45,646 nt of DNA from an uncultured Bacteroidales bacterium (GCA_902775975.1 CACYOC010000019.1:1-45646), one strand, 5' to 3'. Shown: positions 1-8,088, numbered from the stretch's first letter. Program-made: numbers and translations. The notes: a model not told the origin generated them from the letters alone.

Positions 1-95
1 AAGTTTGCAAGCAAACTTCATGCTGCCCCTCGACTTGCATGTGTTAAGCCTGTAGCTAGCGTTCATCCTGAGCCAGGATCAAACTCTACATTGTA
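1..95 (-). rRNA. rrs: 16S ribosomal RNA, 5' end (partial)
   Basis: On the minus strand this is the start of the small-subunit rRNA: the universal AGAGTTTGATCCTGGCTCAG block begins at about position 87 and runs leftwards. It is followed by the Bacteroidetes-type GATGAACGCTAGC and the ACATGCAAGTCGA block. The palindrome at 1-18 is the variable V1 hairpin. The rest of the gene lies outside the window. The exact mature 5' end (about 94-96) is estimated by comparison with the E. coli end. Confidence 0.97.
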
Positions 96-337
96 AAATC
101 TTTTATCTTCGGACCACGCGGCAGAACCGCGCGGCACCATTTACTCTGTCCCAGAACGCTCTATCCGGTAGTTTAAAAGCTTCATACCTTATTTAATATA
201 AGAATGACGGTTCGTTCAATTACCCAAGAGACTCAAAGTCTCTCGCTTCTTGTACTACTTCTTTCTCTGTCTATGTAAGTCTTTCAAAGAACTCTTTCTT
301 CAATGCTCAAGCGCTATTGTTAGCGCGAAAGCGGATG
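96..337 (-). other. 16S rRNA leader region
   Basis: This is the transcribed spacer between the rRNA promoter and 16S, read on the minus strand. It holds no credible gene. Two stem-loops are visible: GCGCTA (311-316) with TAGCGC (321-326), right at the start of the predicted transcript, and CCACGCGG (114-121) with CCGCGCGG (127-134), a strong GC hairpin just before the mature 16S end. The second could belong to the pre-rRNA processing structure, but its 3' partner region is not in the window. Confidence 0.6.
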
Positions 338-368
338 CAAAGGTACGACAAATTTCCGAACTACCAAA
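338..368 (-). promoter_or_regulatory. rRNA operon promoter, Bacteroidetes type
   Basis: On the minus strand a perfect -7 element TACCTTTG lies at 338-345 and a TTTG -33 element at 365-368, 19 bp apart. This fits the Bacteroidetes primary sigma factor consensus (TTTG, 19-21 bp, TAnnTTTG). Transcription should start near 331 and run into 16S. The stretch 369-518 between it and the PBP stop codon shows nothing else that I recognise. Confidence 0.8.
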
Positions 369-518
369 ACTTTTCCGGCTTTTTTTGAATGAAAATAAAA
401 AAGTTTTCGCATTAATTGACAATGCGAAAACTTCTGTGACTTCCTCCTCGCGCGCACAATCCTTTATTAATATATAGAGGGAGAAATAACTCATTTCTAT
501 AGAAGGGAGCGCCGATTA

Positions 519-2846
519 TTATTCCTCGACTACTTCCTCCATAGCCTCTCCACCTTCACCATCACCCATTTCTGTACTCTCTGAATAGCATGGGTTATAC
601 CCCTGGGGAAGATTGAAGGTGTCTGTGACACTATACCCAAGTGAGCTATCCTTATAGATCTGTTGCATATAGAGTGCAAATATAGGCAAAGCCATCGTAG
701 CACCCTGACCCATAGCCATAGAGTCGAAATGGATATCACGGTCATCGCCGCCAACCCATACGCCACTCACCAACTTCGGAGTAAGTCCCATAAACCAAGC
801 GTCGCTATTGTTGTTGGTTGTACCTGTCTTACCTGCCAGTTCGTTATTCAATCCATAGCGGAAACGCAGGCGGCCTGCAGTACCTCCGTCAACGACAGCT
901 TTCAGCATATAAAGCATCTTATAGGCACTTTCCTCACCAATGACTTCGTTCATGCGAGGCTGGAACTGAGCGATGATATTTCCTTCATTATCCTCGATTC
1001 TAGTAACGAACATGTGGGCTGCACGTATTCCCCTATTGACAAATGCAGTATATGCGCTAACCATCTCTCCTACAGTAATTTCGCAAGGTCCGAGACAGAG
1101 TGCCATAGACGGATGGATTTCCGGATTACGGATGCCGTACTCATGTAACAGTGTAACAAAGGCCTGCGGATTGAGCTTGCTCATGAGGTATGCTGATATC
1201 CAGTTGTTCGACTGCTGCAATCCCCATTTCAAAGTAACCATCTCGCCATATCTTGCCTTACCACTGTTACGAGGCGTCCACGGCTGCCCGGCAACGATGT
1301 AGGTTTGCTGGACATTAGGTGCCAGGTCACAAGGTGAGAACCCATTTTCCATAGCCAGCGAATAGAGGAAAGGTTTGATAGTAGAACCCACCTGGCGACG
1401 CCCCTCCATAGCCATGTCGTATGCGAAATGCGTAAAGTCCATACCACCGACATACGCCTTAACATGTCCGTTCTGAGGATTCATGCTCATAAAGCCGGTA
1501 CGCAGGAACGACTTATAGTAACGTATGGAGTCGAGGGGCGTCATCACAGTATCGATGTCACCATGATAAGAGAACACTGACATTTCCGTCTTGGTCCTGA
1601 AAGCCCGCATAATTTCCTCTTCTGAAGCACCTGCCGCCTTCATTACCCGATAACGTTCACACTGACGTACGGAGCGCATCAGGATATTGTTCACCTGATC
1701 GACGGACAGACTTCCTGAGAACGGAGCAGTCTGACGACCTCGTTTCTCTCTGGTAAAAGCAGGCTGAAGAAACTTGGCAACATGTTCATAAACAGCCTTT
1801 TCTGCATAAGTTTGCATACGAGAGTCTATTGTCGTATAAACCTTCAATCCATCGGTATAAACGTTGTAGTAGTCACCATCTTTCTTGCGATTCTTATTAC
1901 ACCATCCGTAGAGAGGGTCATTCTCCCAGTTGAGCGAGTCGATATGGAACTTTACCATGTTCCATGACGGATAGTCCTTTCGCTCCGGACGCTTTGCCAT
2001 CATATAACGGCGCAAGAAGTCGCGGAAATAAGTGGCAATACCATCCTTATGATCTGCTACATGGAACTTCAGGTTCAGAGGTTCAGCGACATACTTGTCA
2101 TACTCTTCCTGCGAAATATAATCTGCTTTCAACATTTGGTGAAGCACCACATTGCGACGTTCCATGCTTCGCTCAGGATAGCGTATAGGATTAAAGTAAG
2201 ACGGATTCTTACAGAGTCCGACGAGCAATGCCGACTCAGTAGGTGTCAAGTCTTTCGGATCTTTACTGAAATAAGTGTTGGCAGCTGTCTTAATGCCCAC
2301 GGCATTATGGAGGAAGTCAAAGTAGTTAAGATACATGGCAATGATTTCATCCTTCGTATAGGTACGTTCCAACTTGACAGCTATCACCCACTCTATCGGT
2401 TTCTGCAGCAAACGCTCCATGACGCTGTGAGCAGCATCGGAATAGAGCTGCTTTGCCAACTGTTGCGTAATGGTCGAACCACCTCCGGCACTTTTCTGTC
2501 CAAATATTCCGCGCTTGACAATGGCACGTCCCAAAGCAATGAAATCTATTCCCGAATGGTCGTAAAAACGAACATCTTCAGTAGCTACAAGCGCCTGAAT
2601 GAGAGACGGAGGCAGTTGCGTGTAATCTACCATAACACGATTCTCACGGTTGTAGTTCCATGTTCCCATAATTTTGCCATCAGCTGAATAAACCTGAGTG
2701 GCAAATCGGTTGATAGGATTCTGTAAATCCTCAATCGGCGGCATATATCCAATCCAGCCTTCGCTAATGGCTGTAAACCCGAGAGTTCCAACAAGGATAG
2801 CCAAGGCCAACATCCCCCATAATATGCGTACTATAATCTTCTTCAT
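519..2846 (-). CDS. mrcA: Class A penicillin-binding protein 1A (glycosyltransferase/transpeptidase)
   Basis: A bifunctional peptidoglycan synthase: it polymerises lipid II into glycan strands and cross-links the stem peptides on the outer face of the inner membrane. Visible in order: a short cytoplasmic start and membrane anchor (about residues 5-28), a GT51 domain with the EDVRFYDHSGID motif and the GGSTITQQLAKQL motif, then a transpeptidase domain with GSTIKPF (the SxxK nucleophile motif), QSNN and AGKTGTT (KTG motif). The C-terminus is an acidic tail rich in Glu and Gly. I chose the ATG at 2846 (775 residues); a TTG 18 bp upstream is also in frame but would put charged residues before a normal membrane anchor. 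The gene stands alone, divergent from pyrB and co-directional with the rRNA operon. The family is certain; the exact paralogue name is less so. Confidence 0.93.
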   Translation of the reverse strand: MKKIIVRILWGMLALAILVGTLGFTAISEGWIGYMPPIEDLQNPINRFATQVYSADGKIMGTWNYNRENRVMVDYTQLPPSLIQALVATEDVRFYDHSGIDFIALGRAIVKRGIFGQKSAGGGSTITQQLAKQLYSDAAHSVMERLLQKPIEWVIAVKLERTYTKDEIIAMYLNYFDFLHNAVGIKTAANTYFSKDPKDLTPTESALLVGLCKNPSYFNPIRYPERSMERRNVVLHQMLKADYISQEEYDKYVAEPLNLKFHVADHKDGIATYFRDFLRRYMMAKRPERKDYPSWNMVKFHIDSLNWENDPLYGWCNKNRKKDGDYYNVYTDGLKVYTTIDSRMQTYAEKAVYEHVAKFLQPAFTREKRGRQTAPFSGSLSVDQVNNILMRSVRQCERYRVMKAAGASEEEIMRAFRTKTEMSVFSYHGDIDTVMTPLDSIRYYKSFLRTGFMSMNPQNGHVKAYVGGMDFTHFAYDMAMEGRRQVGSTIKPFLYSLAMENGFSPCDLAPNVQQTYIVAGQPWTPRNSGKARYGEMVTLKWGLQQSNNWISAYLMSKLNPQAFVTLLHEYGIRNPEIHPSMALCLGPCEITVGEMVSAYTAFVNRGIRAAHMFVTRIEDNEGNIIAQFQPRMNEVIGEESAYKMLYMLKAVVDGGTAGRLRFRYGLNNELAGKTGTTNNNSDAWFMGLTPKLVSGVWVGGDDRDIHFDSMAMGQGATMALPIFALYMQQIYKDSSLGYSVTDTFNLPQGYNPCYSESTEMGDGEGGEAMEEVVEE

Positions 2847-2872
2847 GAGCAAATATTCTTTCAAAGTTTGTG

Positions 2873-2880
2873 CAAAATTA
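2873..2880 (-). promoter_or_regulatory. Probable -7 element for the PBP1A gene
   Basis: On the minus strand TAATTTTG matches the TAnnTTTG -7 consensus and lies 27 bp before the ATG at 2846. I see no good TTTG -33 element at the expected distance, so the call rests on the -7 box alone. It is divergent from the pyrB promoter. Confidence 0.5.
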
Positions 2881-2923
2881 CAAATTTCTTTGGAATAATC
2901 GCACTTAAATCAGAAATTATGTG

Positions 2924-2931
2924 TAATTTTG
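2924..2931 (+). promoter_or_regulatory. Probable -7 element for the pyrBI operon
   Basis: TAATTTTG followed by C matches the Bacteroidetes -7 consensus and lies 22 bp before the pyrB ATG. The nearest TTTG upstream (2889-2892) is too far away to be a standard -33 element. The short leader leaves no room for a pyrimidine-dependent attenuator of the enterobacterial pyrL type. Confidence 0.5.
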
Positions 2932-2953
2932 CCGTTGAAATAAAAATTTATAG

Positions 2954-3898
2954 ATGGAAAAGCATGATTTTGTGACCATCGCGGACCTTACACGCGATAA
3001 GATTATGTACATGATTGAGATGGCGAAAGAGTTTGAGCGCCATCCTAATCGTGAAATTCTCAAAGGAAAAGTAATTGCCACCCTATTTTTCGAGCCTTCG
3101 ACACGCACACGTCTCAGTTTTGAGACTGCCGCCAATCGCCTGGGTGCAAGGGTTATCGGTTTTGCAGACCCGAAGGTTACTAGTGGGACAAAAGGTGAAA
3201 CGCTGAAAGATACCGTACTAATGGTGTCCAATTATGCGGACGTCATCGTGATGCGTCACTATATCGAGGGAGCAGCACAATACGCTTCCGAGGTAACAGA
3301 CGTTCCTATTGTTAATGCCGGCGACGGAGCGCACCAGCACCCTTCACAGTGCATGCTTGACCTCTACTCTATCTATAAGACTCAGGGAACACTGGAGAAT
3401 CTAAACATCTACCTTGTCGGTGACTTGAAGTACGGCCGCACCGTCCACTCGTTGCTGATGGCCATGCGCCACTTCAACCCCACATTCCACTTCGTAGCCC
3501 CAAAAGAACTGGCCATGCCCAACGAATACAAGCTCTACTGCAAGGAGCACGGCATCCAGTATCAGGAACACACCGCCTTCAACGATAAGATTATTGCTGA
3601 TGCCGACATTCTCTACATGACACGTGTTCAGAAAGAACGCTTCAGTGATTTAATGGAGTACGAACGCGTAAAAAACATTTACGTACTCAACAACGAAATG
3701 CTGCGCTTGGCAAAGCCCAACATGAAAATTCTGCACCCCCTGCCACGCGTCAACGAAATAGCTTACGATGTAGATGAAAATCCACATGCCTACTATATCC
3801 AACAGGCCGGTAACGGACTCTTTGCACGAGAGGCTATCTTTTGTGATGTACTGGGCATTAGCCTTGATGAAGTAAAGAACGATAAAACAATTATTTAA
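2954..3898 (+). CDS. pyrB: Aspartate carbamoyltransferase catalytic subunit
   Basis: It catalyses carbamoyl phosphate + L-aspartate to N-carbamoyl-L-aspartate, the committed step of pyrimidine synthesis, in the cytosol. The 314-residue length is normal for the family. The carbamoyl phosphate loop FEPSTRTR is at residues 46-53, the RHY motif at 101-103, HPSQ at 129-132 and HPLPR at 261-265, all intact. It is followed 19 bp later by pyrI, so the enzyme should be the allosteric dodecamer of catalytic trimers and regulatory dimers as in E. coli. Confidence 0.97.
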   Translation: MEKHDFVTIADLTRDKIMYMIEMAKEFERHPNREILKGKVIATLFFEPSTRTRLSFETAANRLGARVIGFADPKVTSGTKGETLKDTVLMVSNYADVIVMRHYIEGAAQYASEVTDVPIVNAGDGAHQHPSQCMLDLYSIYKTQGTLENLNIYLVGDLKYGRTVHSLLMAMRHFNPTFHFVAPKELAMPNEYKLYCKEHGIQYQEHTAFNDKIIADADILYMTRVQKERFSDLMEYERVKNIYVLNNEMLRLAKPNMKILHPLPRVNEIAYDVDENPHAYYIQQAGNGLFAREAIFCDVLGISLDEVKNDKTII

Positions 3899-3917
3899 AA
3901 TTGGTTTTCAATATATT

Positions 3918-4364
3918 ATGAACAAAAAAGAACGTCTGGTGGCTGCCATTGAGCACGGTACCGTCATAGATCACATACCCGCCGAAAAGACCTATCAGGT
4001 AGCAAGTCTTTTGGGACTCTTTGAAATAGACAACCCCGTTACCATCGGTATTAACTATCCGTCACAAAAGGTAGGCAACAAAGGTATTATTAAAGTGTCC
4101 GACAAGTTTTTTACTGACGACGAAATTTCACGACTATCCGTCGTTGCGCCAAACGTAATCCTCAGCATTATACGTGACTATGAGGTTGTAGAGAAAAAGA
4201 CCGTAGAAACTCCCAACGAGATTATCGGCATCGTGAAATGTAATAACCCCAAATGTATCACTAATAACGAACCCATGGCAACCCATTTCCACGTCATGGG
4301 CAACACGCTGACCTGTCACTATTGTGAGAAAGAACAAGATATCAACAAGGTGGAACTTTGTTGA
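3918..4364 (+). CDS. pyrI: Aspartate carbamoyltransferase regulatory subunit
   Basis: The non-catalytic, zinc-containing subunit of aspartate carbamoyltransferase, which binds nucleotide effectors (CTP/ATP in the family) and links catalytic trimers. It has 148 residues, close to the usual length. The four zinc ligands of the C-terminal domain are visible as C108, C113, C133 and C136 (Cx4C...CxxC). The N-terminal effector domain carries the GTVIDHIPA motif. It is co-directional with pyrB and lies 30 bp before a COG0523-type GTPase, which suggests one operon. Confidence 0.96.
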   Translation: MNKKERLVAAIEHGTVIDHIPAEKTYQVASLLGLFEIDNPVTIGINYPSQKVGNKGIIKVSDKFFTDDEISRLSVVAPNVILSIIRDYEVVEKKTVETPNEIIGIVKCNNPKCITNNEPMATHFHVMGNTLTCHYCEKEQDINKVELC

Positions 4365-4394
4365 ATTATTGATAATTGACAATTGAGAATTGAT
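4365..4394 (+). repeat. AATTGA/AATTGAC-type intergenic repeat
   Basis: The whole gap between pyrI and the next ATG consists of imperfect copies of a 9-10 bp AT-rich unit (TTGATAATTGAC, AATTGAGAATTGA). A related string fills the gap between atpD and atpC (25461-25474), and a partial one lies downstream of atpG near 19727-19742. It holds no visible Shine-Dalgarno sequence. Confidence 0.6.
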
Positions 4395-5606
4395 ATGAAT
4401 AGAGAAATCCCCGTACTGCTGCTCACCGGATATCTTGGCAGCGGTAAAACAACCTTGTTAAATAGAATACTGAGCAATAAACGCGGTATTAAGTTTGCAG
4501 TCATTGTCAATGACATTGGTGAAGTGAACATTGATGCCGACCTGATACAGGCAGGAGGTGTCGTCAACCAACAGGATGACAGTCTCGTAGCCCTACAGAA
4601 CGGCTGTATTTGCTGTACGCTGAAGATGGACTTAGTGAAACAGTTACAGGACATTATTCAGATGAACCGCTTCGACTACATCGTTATCGAGGCAAGTGGC
4701 ATTTGCGAACCAGGTCCTATTGCCCAGACAATCTGCAGTATTCCTACGATGGCTCCTGAAATGGAGTGCCAGCCACGACTGGACTGCATAGTCACCATGG
4801 TAGATGCCCTGCGCATGAAGGATGAATTCGGCAGCGGACTGGACCTGACACGCCCCAATATTGACGAGGAAGATATTGAAAACCTCGTTATCCAACAAAT
4901 CGAATTCTGCAACATCGTATTACTGAACAAGGCTTCAGAGGTTAGCACCGATGAATTAGGTCGCATCCGCCAAATAGTACGTACCCTCCAACCGAAAGCA
5001 GCAATTATCGACACCAACTATGGCGATGTGGAACTGGACAAGATTATTAACACTGGGCTCTTTGACTTTGACGAAGTAGCCACGTCAGCCACATGGATTC
5101 AGGAAGTGGAACGTCACGATGACGACGAAGATGACGACGAAGATGACGACGAAGATGATCATCATGAACATGAACACGAACATGAACATGAACATCACCA
5201 CCATCATCATCACCACCACGATGACGAAGGAGAAGCAGAAGAATACGGCATCGGTACCTTTGTCTATTATGCCCGCAGACCGTTTAACATTGGCCTTTTC
5301 GATGAATTTGTGGCACGCAAATGGCCCGAAGGTATTATTCGTGCCAAAGGCATCTGCTGGTTCAAGGACGAAGCCGACATCTGCTACGTCTTTGAACAGG
5401 CCGGCAAACAAGTCAGTCTGCGCAATGCCGGACAATGGTATGCCACCATGCCACAAGACGAACTGGAACAAACCATGCGCAACAATCCTGGATTGCAACG
5501 CGACTGGGACGAACAATACGGCGACCGCATGCAAAAGCTGGTCTTCATCGGTCAACATTTGGACAAGGAGCAAATTACCCGTTTATTAGACTTTTGTTTA
5601 GCGTAG
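4395..5606 (+). CDS. COG0523/CobW-family GTPase, probable metallochaperone, with Asp/His-rich loop
   Basis: A G3E-class P-loop GTPase of the CobW/YjiA/ZNG1 group, whose characterised members insert or traffic metals such as zinc, nickel or cobalt. The 403-residue protein has Walker A GYLGSGKT (residues 12-19), the hallmark metal-binding CxCC motif (CICC, 71-74) and a C-terminal CobW domain (about 285-400). The guanine-specificity motif reads NKAS (178-181) rather than NKxD. Residues 241-277 form an acidic stretch followed by an EH/H-rich run, a clear metal-binding loop. I chose the ATG at 4395; an in-frame TTG 12 bp upstream lies inside the AT-rich repeat. It sits 30 bp behind pyrI, a zinc protein, so zinc delivery to aspartate carbamoyltransferase is a reasonable inference, not shown. 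Confidence 0.9.
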   Translation: MNREIPVLLLTGYLGSGKTTLLNRILSNKRGIKFAVIVNDIGEVNIDADLIQAGGVVNQQDDSLVALQNGCICCTLKMDLVKQLQDIIQMNRFDYIVIEASGICEPGPIAQTICSIPTMAPEMECQPRLDCIVTMVDALRMKDEFGSGLDLTRPNIDEEDIENLVIQQIEFCNIVLLNKASEVSTDELGRIRQIVRTLQPKAAIIDTNYGDVELDKIINTGLFDFDEVATSATWIQEVERHDDDEDDDEDDDEDDHHEHEHEHEHEHHHHHHHHHDDEGEAEEYGIGTFVYYARRPFNIGLFDEFVARKWPEGIIRAKGICWFKDEADICYVFEQAGKQVSLRNAGQWYATMPQDELEQTMRNNPGLQRDWDEQYGDRMQKLVFIGQHLDKEQITRLLDFCLA

Positions 5607-5628
5607 ATGGCAATGTTTCCACCATTTA

Positions 5629-5660
5629 TTTGGTCATTAGCAAGAAAATATGTACCTTTG
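5629..5660 (+). promoter_or_regulatory. glyA promoter
   Basis: TTTG at 5629-5632 and TACCTTTG at 5653-5660 are 20 bp apart, an ideal Bacteroidetes promoter. It is 62 bp before the glyA ATG, so glyA is probably transcribed separately from the pyrBI-GTPase operon. Confidence 0.8.
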
Positions 5661-5722
5661 CGCCCTATATAACGAAAGAATCAGGTATCTCAAACATAAA
5701 AACCCAATAGACATAAAAAGAA

Positions 5723-7003
5723 ATGGAAAGAGACAACGCAATTTTTGAGTTGATTGAGCAAGAGCACCAGCGCCAATTGAAAGGCATTGAGCTCATTGCC
5801 AGTGAGAACTTCGTCAGTGACCAAGTTATGGAAGCCATGGGCTCGTATCTGACAAACAAATACGCCGAGGGCTATCCTGGCCACCGTTACTATGGCGGTT
5901 GTCAGGTCGTTGATAAAGTAGAGCAACTGGCCATTGACCGCGTATGCAAGCTGTTTGGTGCAGAATATGCCAACGTACAGCCCCACTCTGGCGCTCAGGC
6001 AAACGCTGCCGTTCTTTTGGCCGTGCTACAACCTGGAGACACATTTATGGGACTGAATCTAGCTCATGGTGGTCACTTGTCACACGGTTCACTGGTCAAC
6101 ACATCTGGTATTCTGTACAAGCCCGTAGGTTACAATCTGAAAGAAGAGACCGGTCGTGTTGATTATGACGAGATGGAACAACTGGCATTGGAACACAAGC
6201 CAAAGCTGATTATTGGCGGTGGCTCTGCCTATAGCCGTGAGTGGGACTACAAACGAATGCGTGAAATAGCTGACAAAGTAGGAGCACTGCTGATGATTGA
6301 CATGGCTCACCCTGCCGGACTGATTGCTGCAGGACTGCTGGATAATCCTGTTAAGTATGCCCATATTGTCACTTCTACCACTCACAAGACGCTCCGTGGT
6401 CCTCGAGGCGGTATTATCCTCATGGGTAAGGATTTCGAGAATCCTTGGGGTCTGAAGACGCCAAAAGGACAGGTCAAGATGATGTCGCAACTCTTGAACA
6501 GCGCCGTTTTCCCCGGTCAGCAGGGAGGTCCGCTCGAGCACGTCATTGCTGCTAAGGCTGTGGCCTTTGGCGAAGCACTGAAGCCTGAGTTTAAGGAATG
6601 GGCTAAGCAGGTTCAGAAGAATGCCAAAATTCTGGCAGATGAACTAATGAAACGTGGTTTCAAGATTGTCAGTGGTGGTACGGACAACCACTCCATGCTG
6701 GTTGACTTGCGTCCGAAGTATCCTGAACTGACCGGAAAAGTTGCTGAGAATGCACTCGTTGCCGCTGATATTACAGTGAACAAAAATATGGTACCTTTCG
6801 ACACTCGCTCTGCCTTCCAGACCAGCGGCATCCGATTGGGAACTCCTGCCATCACCACACGTGGTGCCAAGGAAGACCTGATGGTTGAGATTGCTGCCCT
6901 TATCGAGGAAGTGCTGAATGACCCTGAAAACGAACAGGTAATCAGCAGCGTTCGCCAACGTGTCAACGAGCGAATGAAACAATATCCGCTTTTTGCTTAC
7001 TAA
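5723..7003 (+). CDS. glyA: Serine hydroxymethyltransferase
   Basis: A PLP enzyme of the cytosol that converts serine and tetrahydrofolate into glycine and 5,10-methylene-tetrahydrofolate, the main one-carbon source. It has 426 residues, the usual bacterial length. Visible motifs: the N-terminal [10 protein letters not shown], the [13 protein letters not shown] substrate segment, and the PLP lysine in [15 protein letters not shown] (K222). It has its own upstream promoter. The stop codon is followed by a remnant of an unrelated gene rather than by an operon partner. Confidence 0.97.
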   Translation: MERDNAIFELIEQEHQRQLKGIELIASENFVSDQVMEAMGSYLTNKYAEGYPGHRYYGGCQVVDKVEQLAIDRVCKLFGAEYANVQPHSGAQANAAVLLAVLQPGDTFMGLNLAHGGHLSHGSLVNTSGILYKPVGYNLKEETGRVDYDEMEQLALEHKPKLIIGGGSAYSREWDYKRMREIADKVGALLMIDMAHPAGLIAAGLLDNPVKYAHIVTSTTHKTLRGPRGGIILMGKDFENPWGLKTPKGQVKMMSQLLNSAVFPGQQGGPLEHVIAAKAVAFGEALKPEFKEWAKQVQKNAKILADELMKRGFKIVSGGTDNHSMLVDLRPKYPELTGKVAENALVAADITVNKNMVPFDTRSAFQTSGIRLGTPAITTRGAKEDLMVEIAALIEEVLNDPENEQVISSVRQRVNERMKQYPLFAY

Positions 7004-7022
7004 GCAATTACATTCCCACTAA

Positions 7023-7193
7023 ATACCTCTAACTAACTTTAAGTCAATACTATCAACACTGCTTGCCGTACTGGCTCTCACGACTCCAACGAGTCTGAGA
7101 AGCCAGTACTTGCAGGTTACTCTATCCCACTATTCAGTTGACAACGGACTGACCTGCAATACAATTTTATCAATTATAAAGCACAACGAGCGA
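7023..7193 (+). pseudogene. Relic of the 5' end of a periplasmic-propeller sensor (hybrid two-component type)
   Basis: One uninterrupted frame without a start codon reads, in order, a signal-peptide-like stretch (7035-7106: NFKSILSTLLAVLALTTP, then SLRSQ) and HYSVDNGLTCNTILSII (7128-7178). The second part closely resembles the first blade of the Reg_prop/Y_Y_Y sensor domain (pattern hYsvedGLsqntV..IlqD) at the mature N-terminus of Bacteroidetes hybrid two-component regulators. The ATA at 7023 is one base from ATG. Similarity ends near 7190, where the rest of a gene of more than 1,000 codons would be expected. I infer a truncated, dead gene; this is pattern recognition, not an alignment. Confidence 0.5.
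7068..7109 (+). repeat. Long interrupted inverted repeat downstream of glyA
   Basis: GTACTGGCT (7068-7076) pairs with AGCCAGTAC (7101-7109). Inside, CTCA and CGACTC pair with GAGTC and TGAG around a CAAC loop, giving a stem of about 18 pairs. No T-run follows, so it is not a standard intrinsic terminator, but it may stabilise or end the glyA transcript. It overlaps the sensor-gene relic. Confidence 0.55.
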
Positions 7194-7209
7194 AAAAAAG
7201 AAAGAAAAA

Positions 7210-7241
7210 TTTGTTTTTTTGCCCGTTTTTCTTTATCTTTG
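7210..7241 (+). promoter_or_regulatory. Promoter of the ribE leader / structured RNA
   Basis: TTTG at 7210-7213 and TATCTTTG at 7234-7241 are exactly 20 bp apart, a near-ideal Bacteroidetes promoter. Transcription should start near 7247, about 240 nt before the ribE ATG, which leaves a long untranslated leader. Confidence 0.8.
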
Positions 7242-7246
7242 CAGTC

Positions 7247-7454
7247 AGAAACTACAGAATAGTATAGGGGCCGTTCCGGTTCGATCGGGATACTCATCAA
7301 ATTAAAATTGAAAACCGGGTCAACTACTCTTGCCAATGGCGGGCCACAACCCTGTTTAGGCAGGAAGCCGCAAGGCCGGTGGATTACAAAAGCAGAGAGC
7401 ACCCAAATCTTCCAACAAAGGAGTTTTCATCACATCATCGGGCGGTCCCTTTTT
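7247..7454 (+). ncRNA. Unidentified structured RNA / long 5' leader before ribE
   Basis: Between a strong promoter and ribE lies a GC-rich, non-coding stretch with nested pairing seen by eye. GGGGCCG (7267-7273) pairs with CGGTCCC (7443-7449), directly followed by TTTTT. Inside, GGGT pairs with ACCC, and CTCTTGC with GCAGAG. CCAC/GTGG encloses two hairpins, CCTG-CAGG and GCC-GCAA-GGC. It could be an independent small RNA with an intrinsic terminator or a cis-regulatory leader of riboflavin synthesis. It lacks the hallmarks of the FMN riboswitch, tmRNA, RNase P and SRP RNA, so I cannot name a class. A 6S-like RNA cannot be excluded. Confidence 0.5.
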
Positions 7455-7488
7455 ATCATATGAATTAAGAATTAAATTTCAAAGAACA

Positions 7489-8088
7489 ATGTTTTCAGGC
7501 ATTATTGAAGAGTTTGCTACCGTTGTAGCCATCAAAAAAGACCGAGACAATATTGACTTCACACTGACCTGTTCGTTTACCGGCGAGTTAAGTATCGACC
7601 AAAGCGTTGCCCACAACGGTGTCTGTCTGACGGTTGTAAGCATCGACGGTGACAACTATGTCGTTACCGCCATGAAGGAAACCCTTGACCGTTCAAATCT
7701 GGGACTGCTGAAGGTTGGCGACAAAGTGAATGTCGAGCGCTCCATGCTGATGAACGGCCGTCTAGACGGCCACATCGTGCAGGGCCACGTTGACGAGACC
7801 GCCCGCTGTATCGCCATGGAGGATGCCAACGGCAGTACCTACTTCACCTTCGAGTACAAGCTGGACCGAGAGATGGCTCGCAACGGCTACTTCACGGTCG
7901 ATAAGGGCAGCGTGACTGTTAACGGCGTATCGCTGACTGTCTGCAACCCCACGCAAAATACGTTTCAGGTAGCCATCATCCCCTACACCATGGAGCATAC
8001 CAACTTCCAGGACATCCGCGTCGGAACGGTCGTCAACCTCGAGTTCGACATCATCGGCAAGTACATTGCCCGCTTGCAGCAGTTTTGA
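7489..8088 (+). CDS. ribE: Riboflavin synthase (alpha subunit)
   Basis: It dismutates two 6,7-dimethyl-8-ribityllumazine molecules into riboflavin and a pyrimidinedione, the last step of vitamin B2 synthesis. The 199 residues show the typical N-terminus MFSGIIEE and two tandem lumazine-binding barrels. The first has VAHNGVCLTV (about residues 40-49) and GHIVQGHVD (about 94-102); the second has SVTVNGVSLTV (about 141-151). No other rib gene is adjacent. The 240-nt leader with a structured RNA suggests post-transcriptional control. A strong terminator ends the unit, so it is monocistronic. Confidence 0.96.
   Translation: MFSGIIEEFATVVAIKKDRDNIDFTLTCSFTGELSIDQSVAHNGVCLTVVSIDGDNYVVTAMKETLDRSNLGLLKVGDKVNVERSMLMNGRLDGHIVQGHVDETARCIAMEDANGSTYFTFEYKLDREMARNGYFTVDKGSVTVNGVSLTVCNPTQNTFQVAIIPYTMEHTNFQDIRVGTVVNLEFDIIGKYIARLQQF

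Noticed and set aside
2847-2864. Longer N-terminus for the PBP starting at TTG
   Set aside because: The downstream ATG gives the normal short basic start before the membrane anchor and lies 27 bp after the -7 box.
5085-5573. A 162-codon antisense frame rich in Val, Met and Phe
   Set aside because: It is the complement of the Asp/His repeat of the GTPase gene and has no independent support.
7130-7402. A 90-codon minus-strand frame across the ribE leader
   Set aside because: It overlaps the structured RNA and its promoter on the opposite strand and has no recognisable domain; its openness follows from the base composition of the paired RNA region.
7260-7460. FMN riboswitch, tmRNA, RNase P or SRP RNA in the ribE leader
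   Set aside because: The conserved FMN aptamer blocks (GGTGnAATTCCC, ACCGGCGGT), the tmRNA 3' T-arm, the RNase P GAGGAAAGTCC block and the SRP GGAAGG-AGCA core are all absent. The GGGGCC start only superficially resembles tmRNA.
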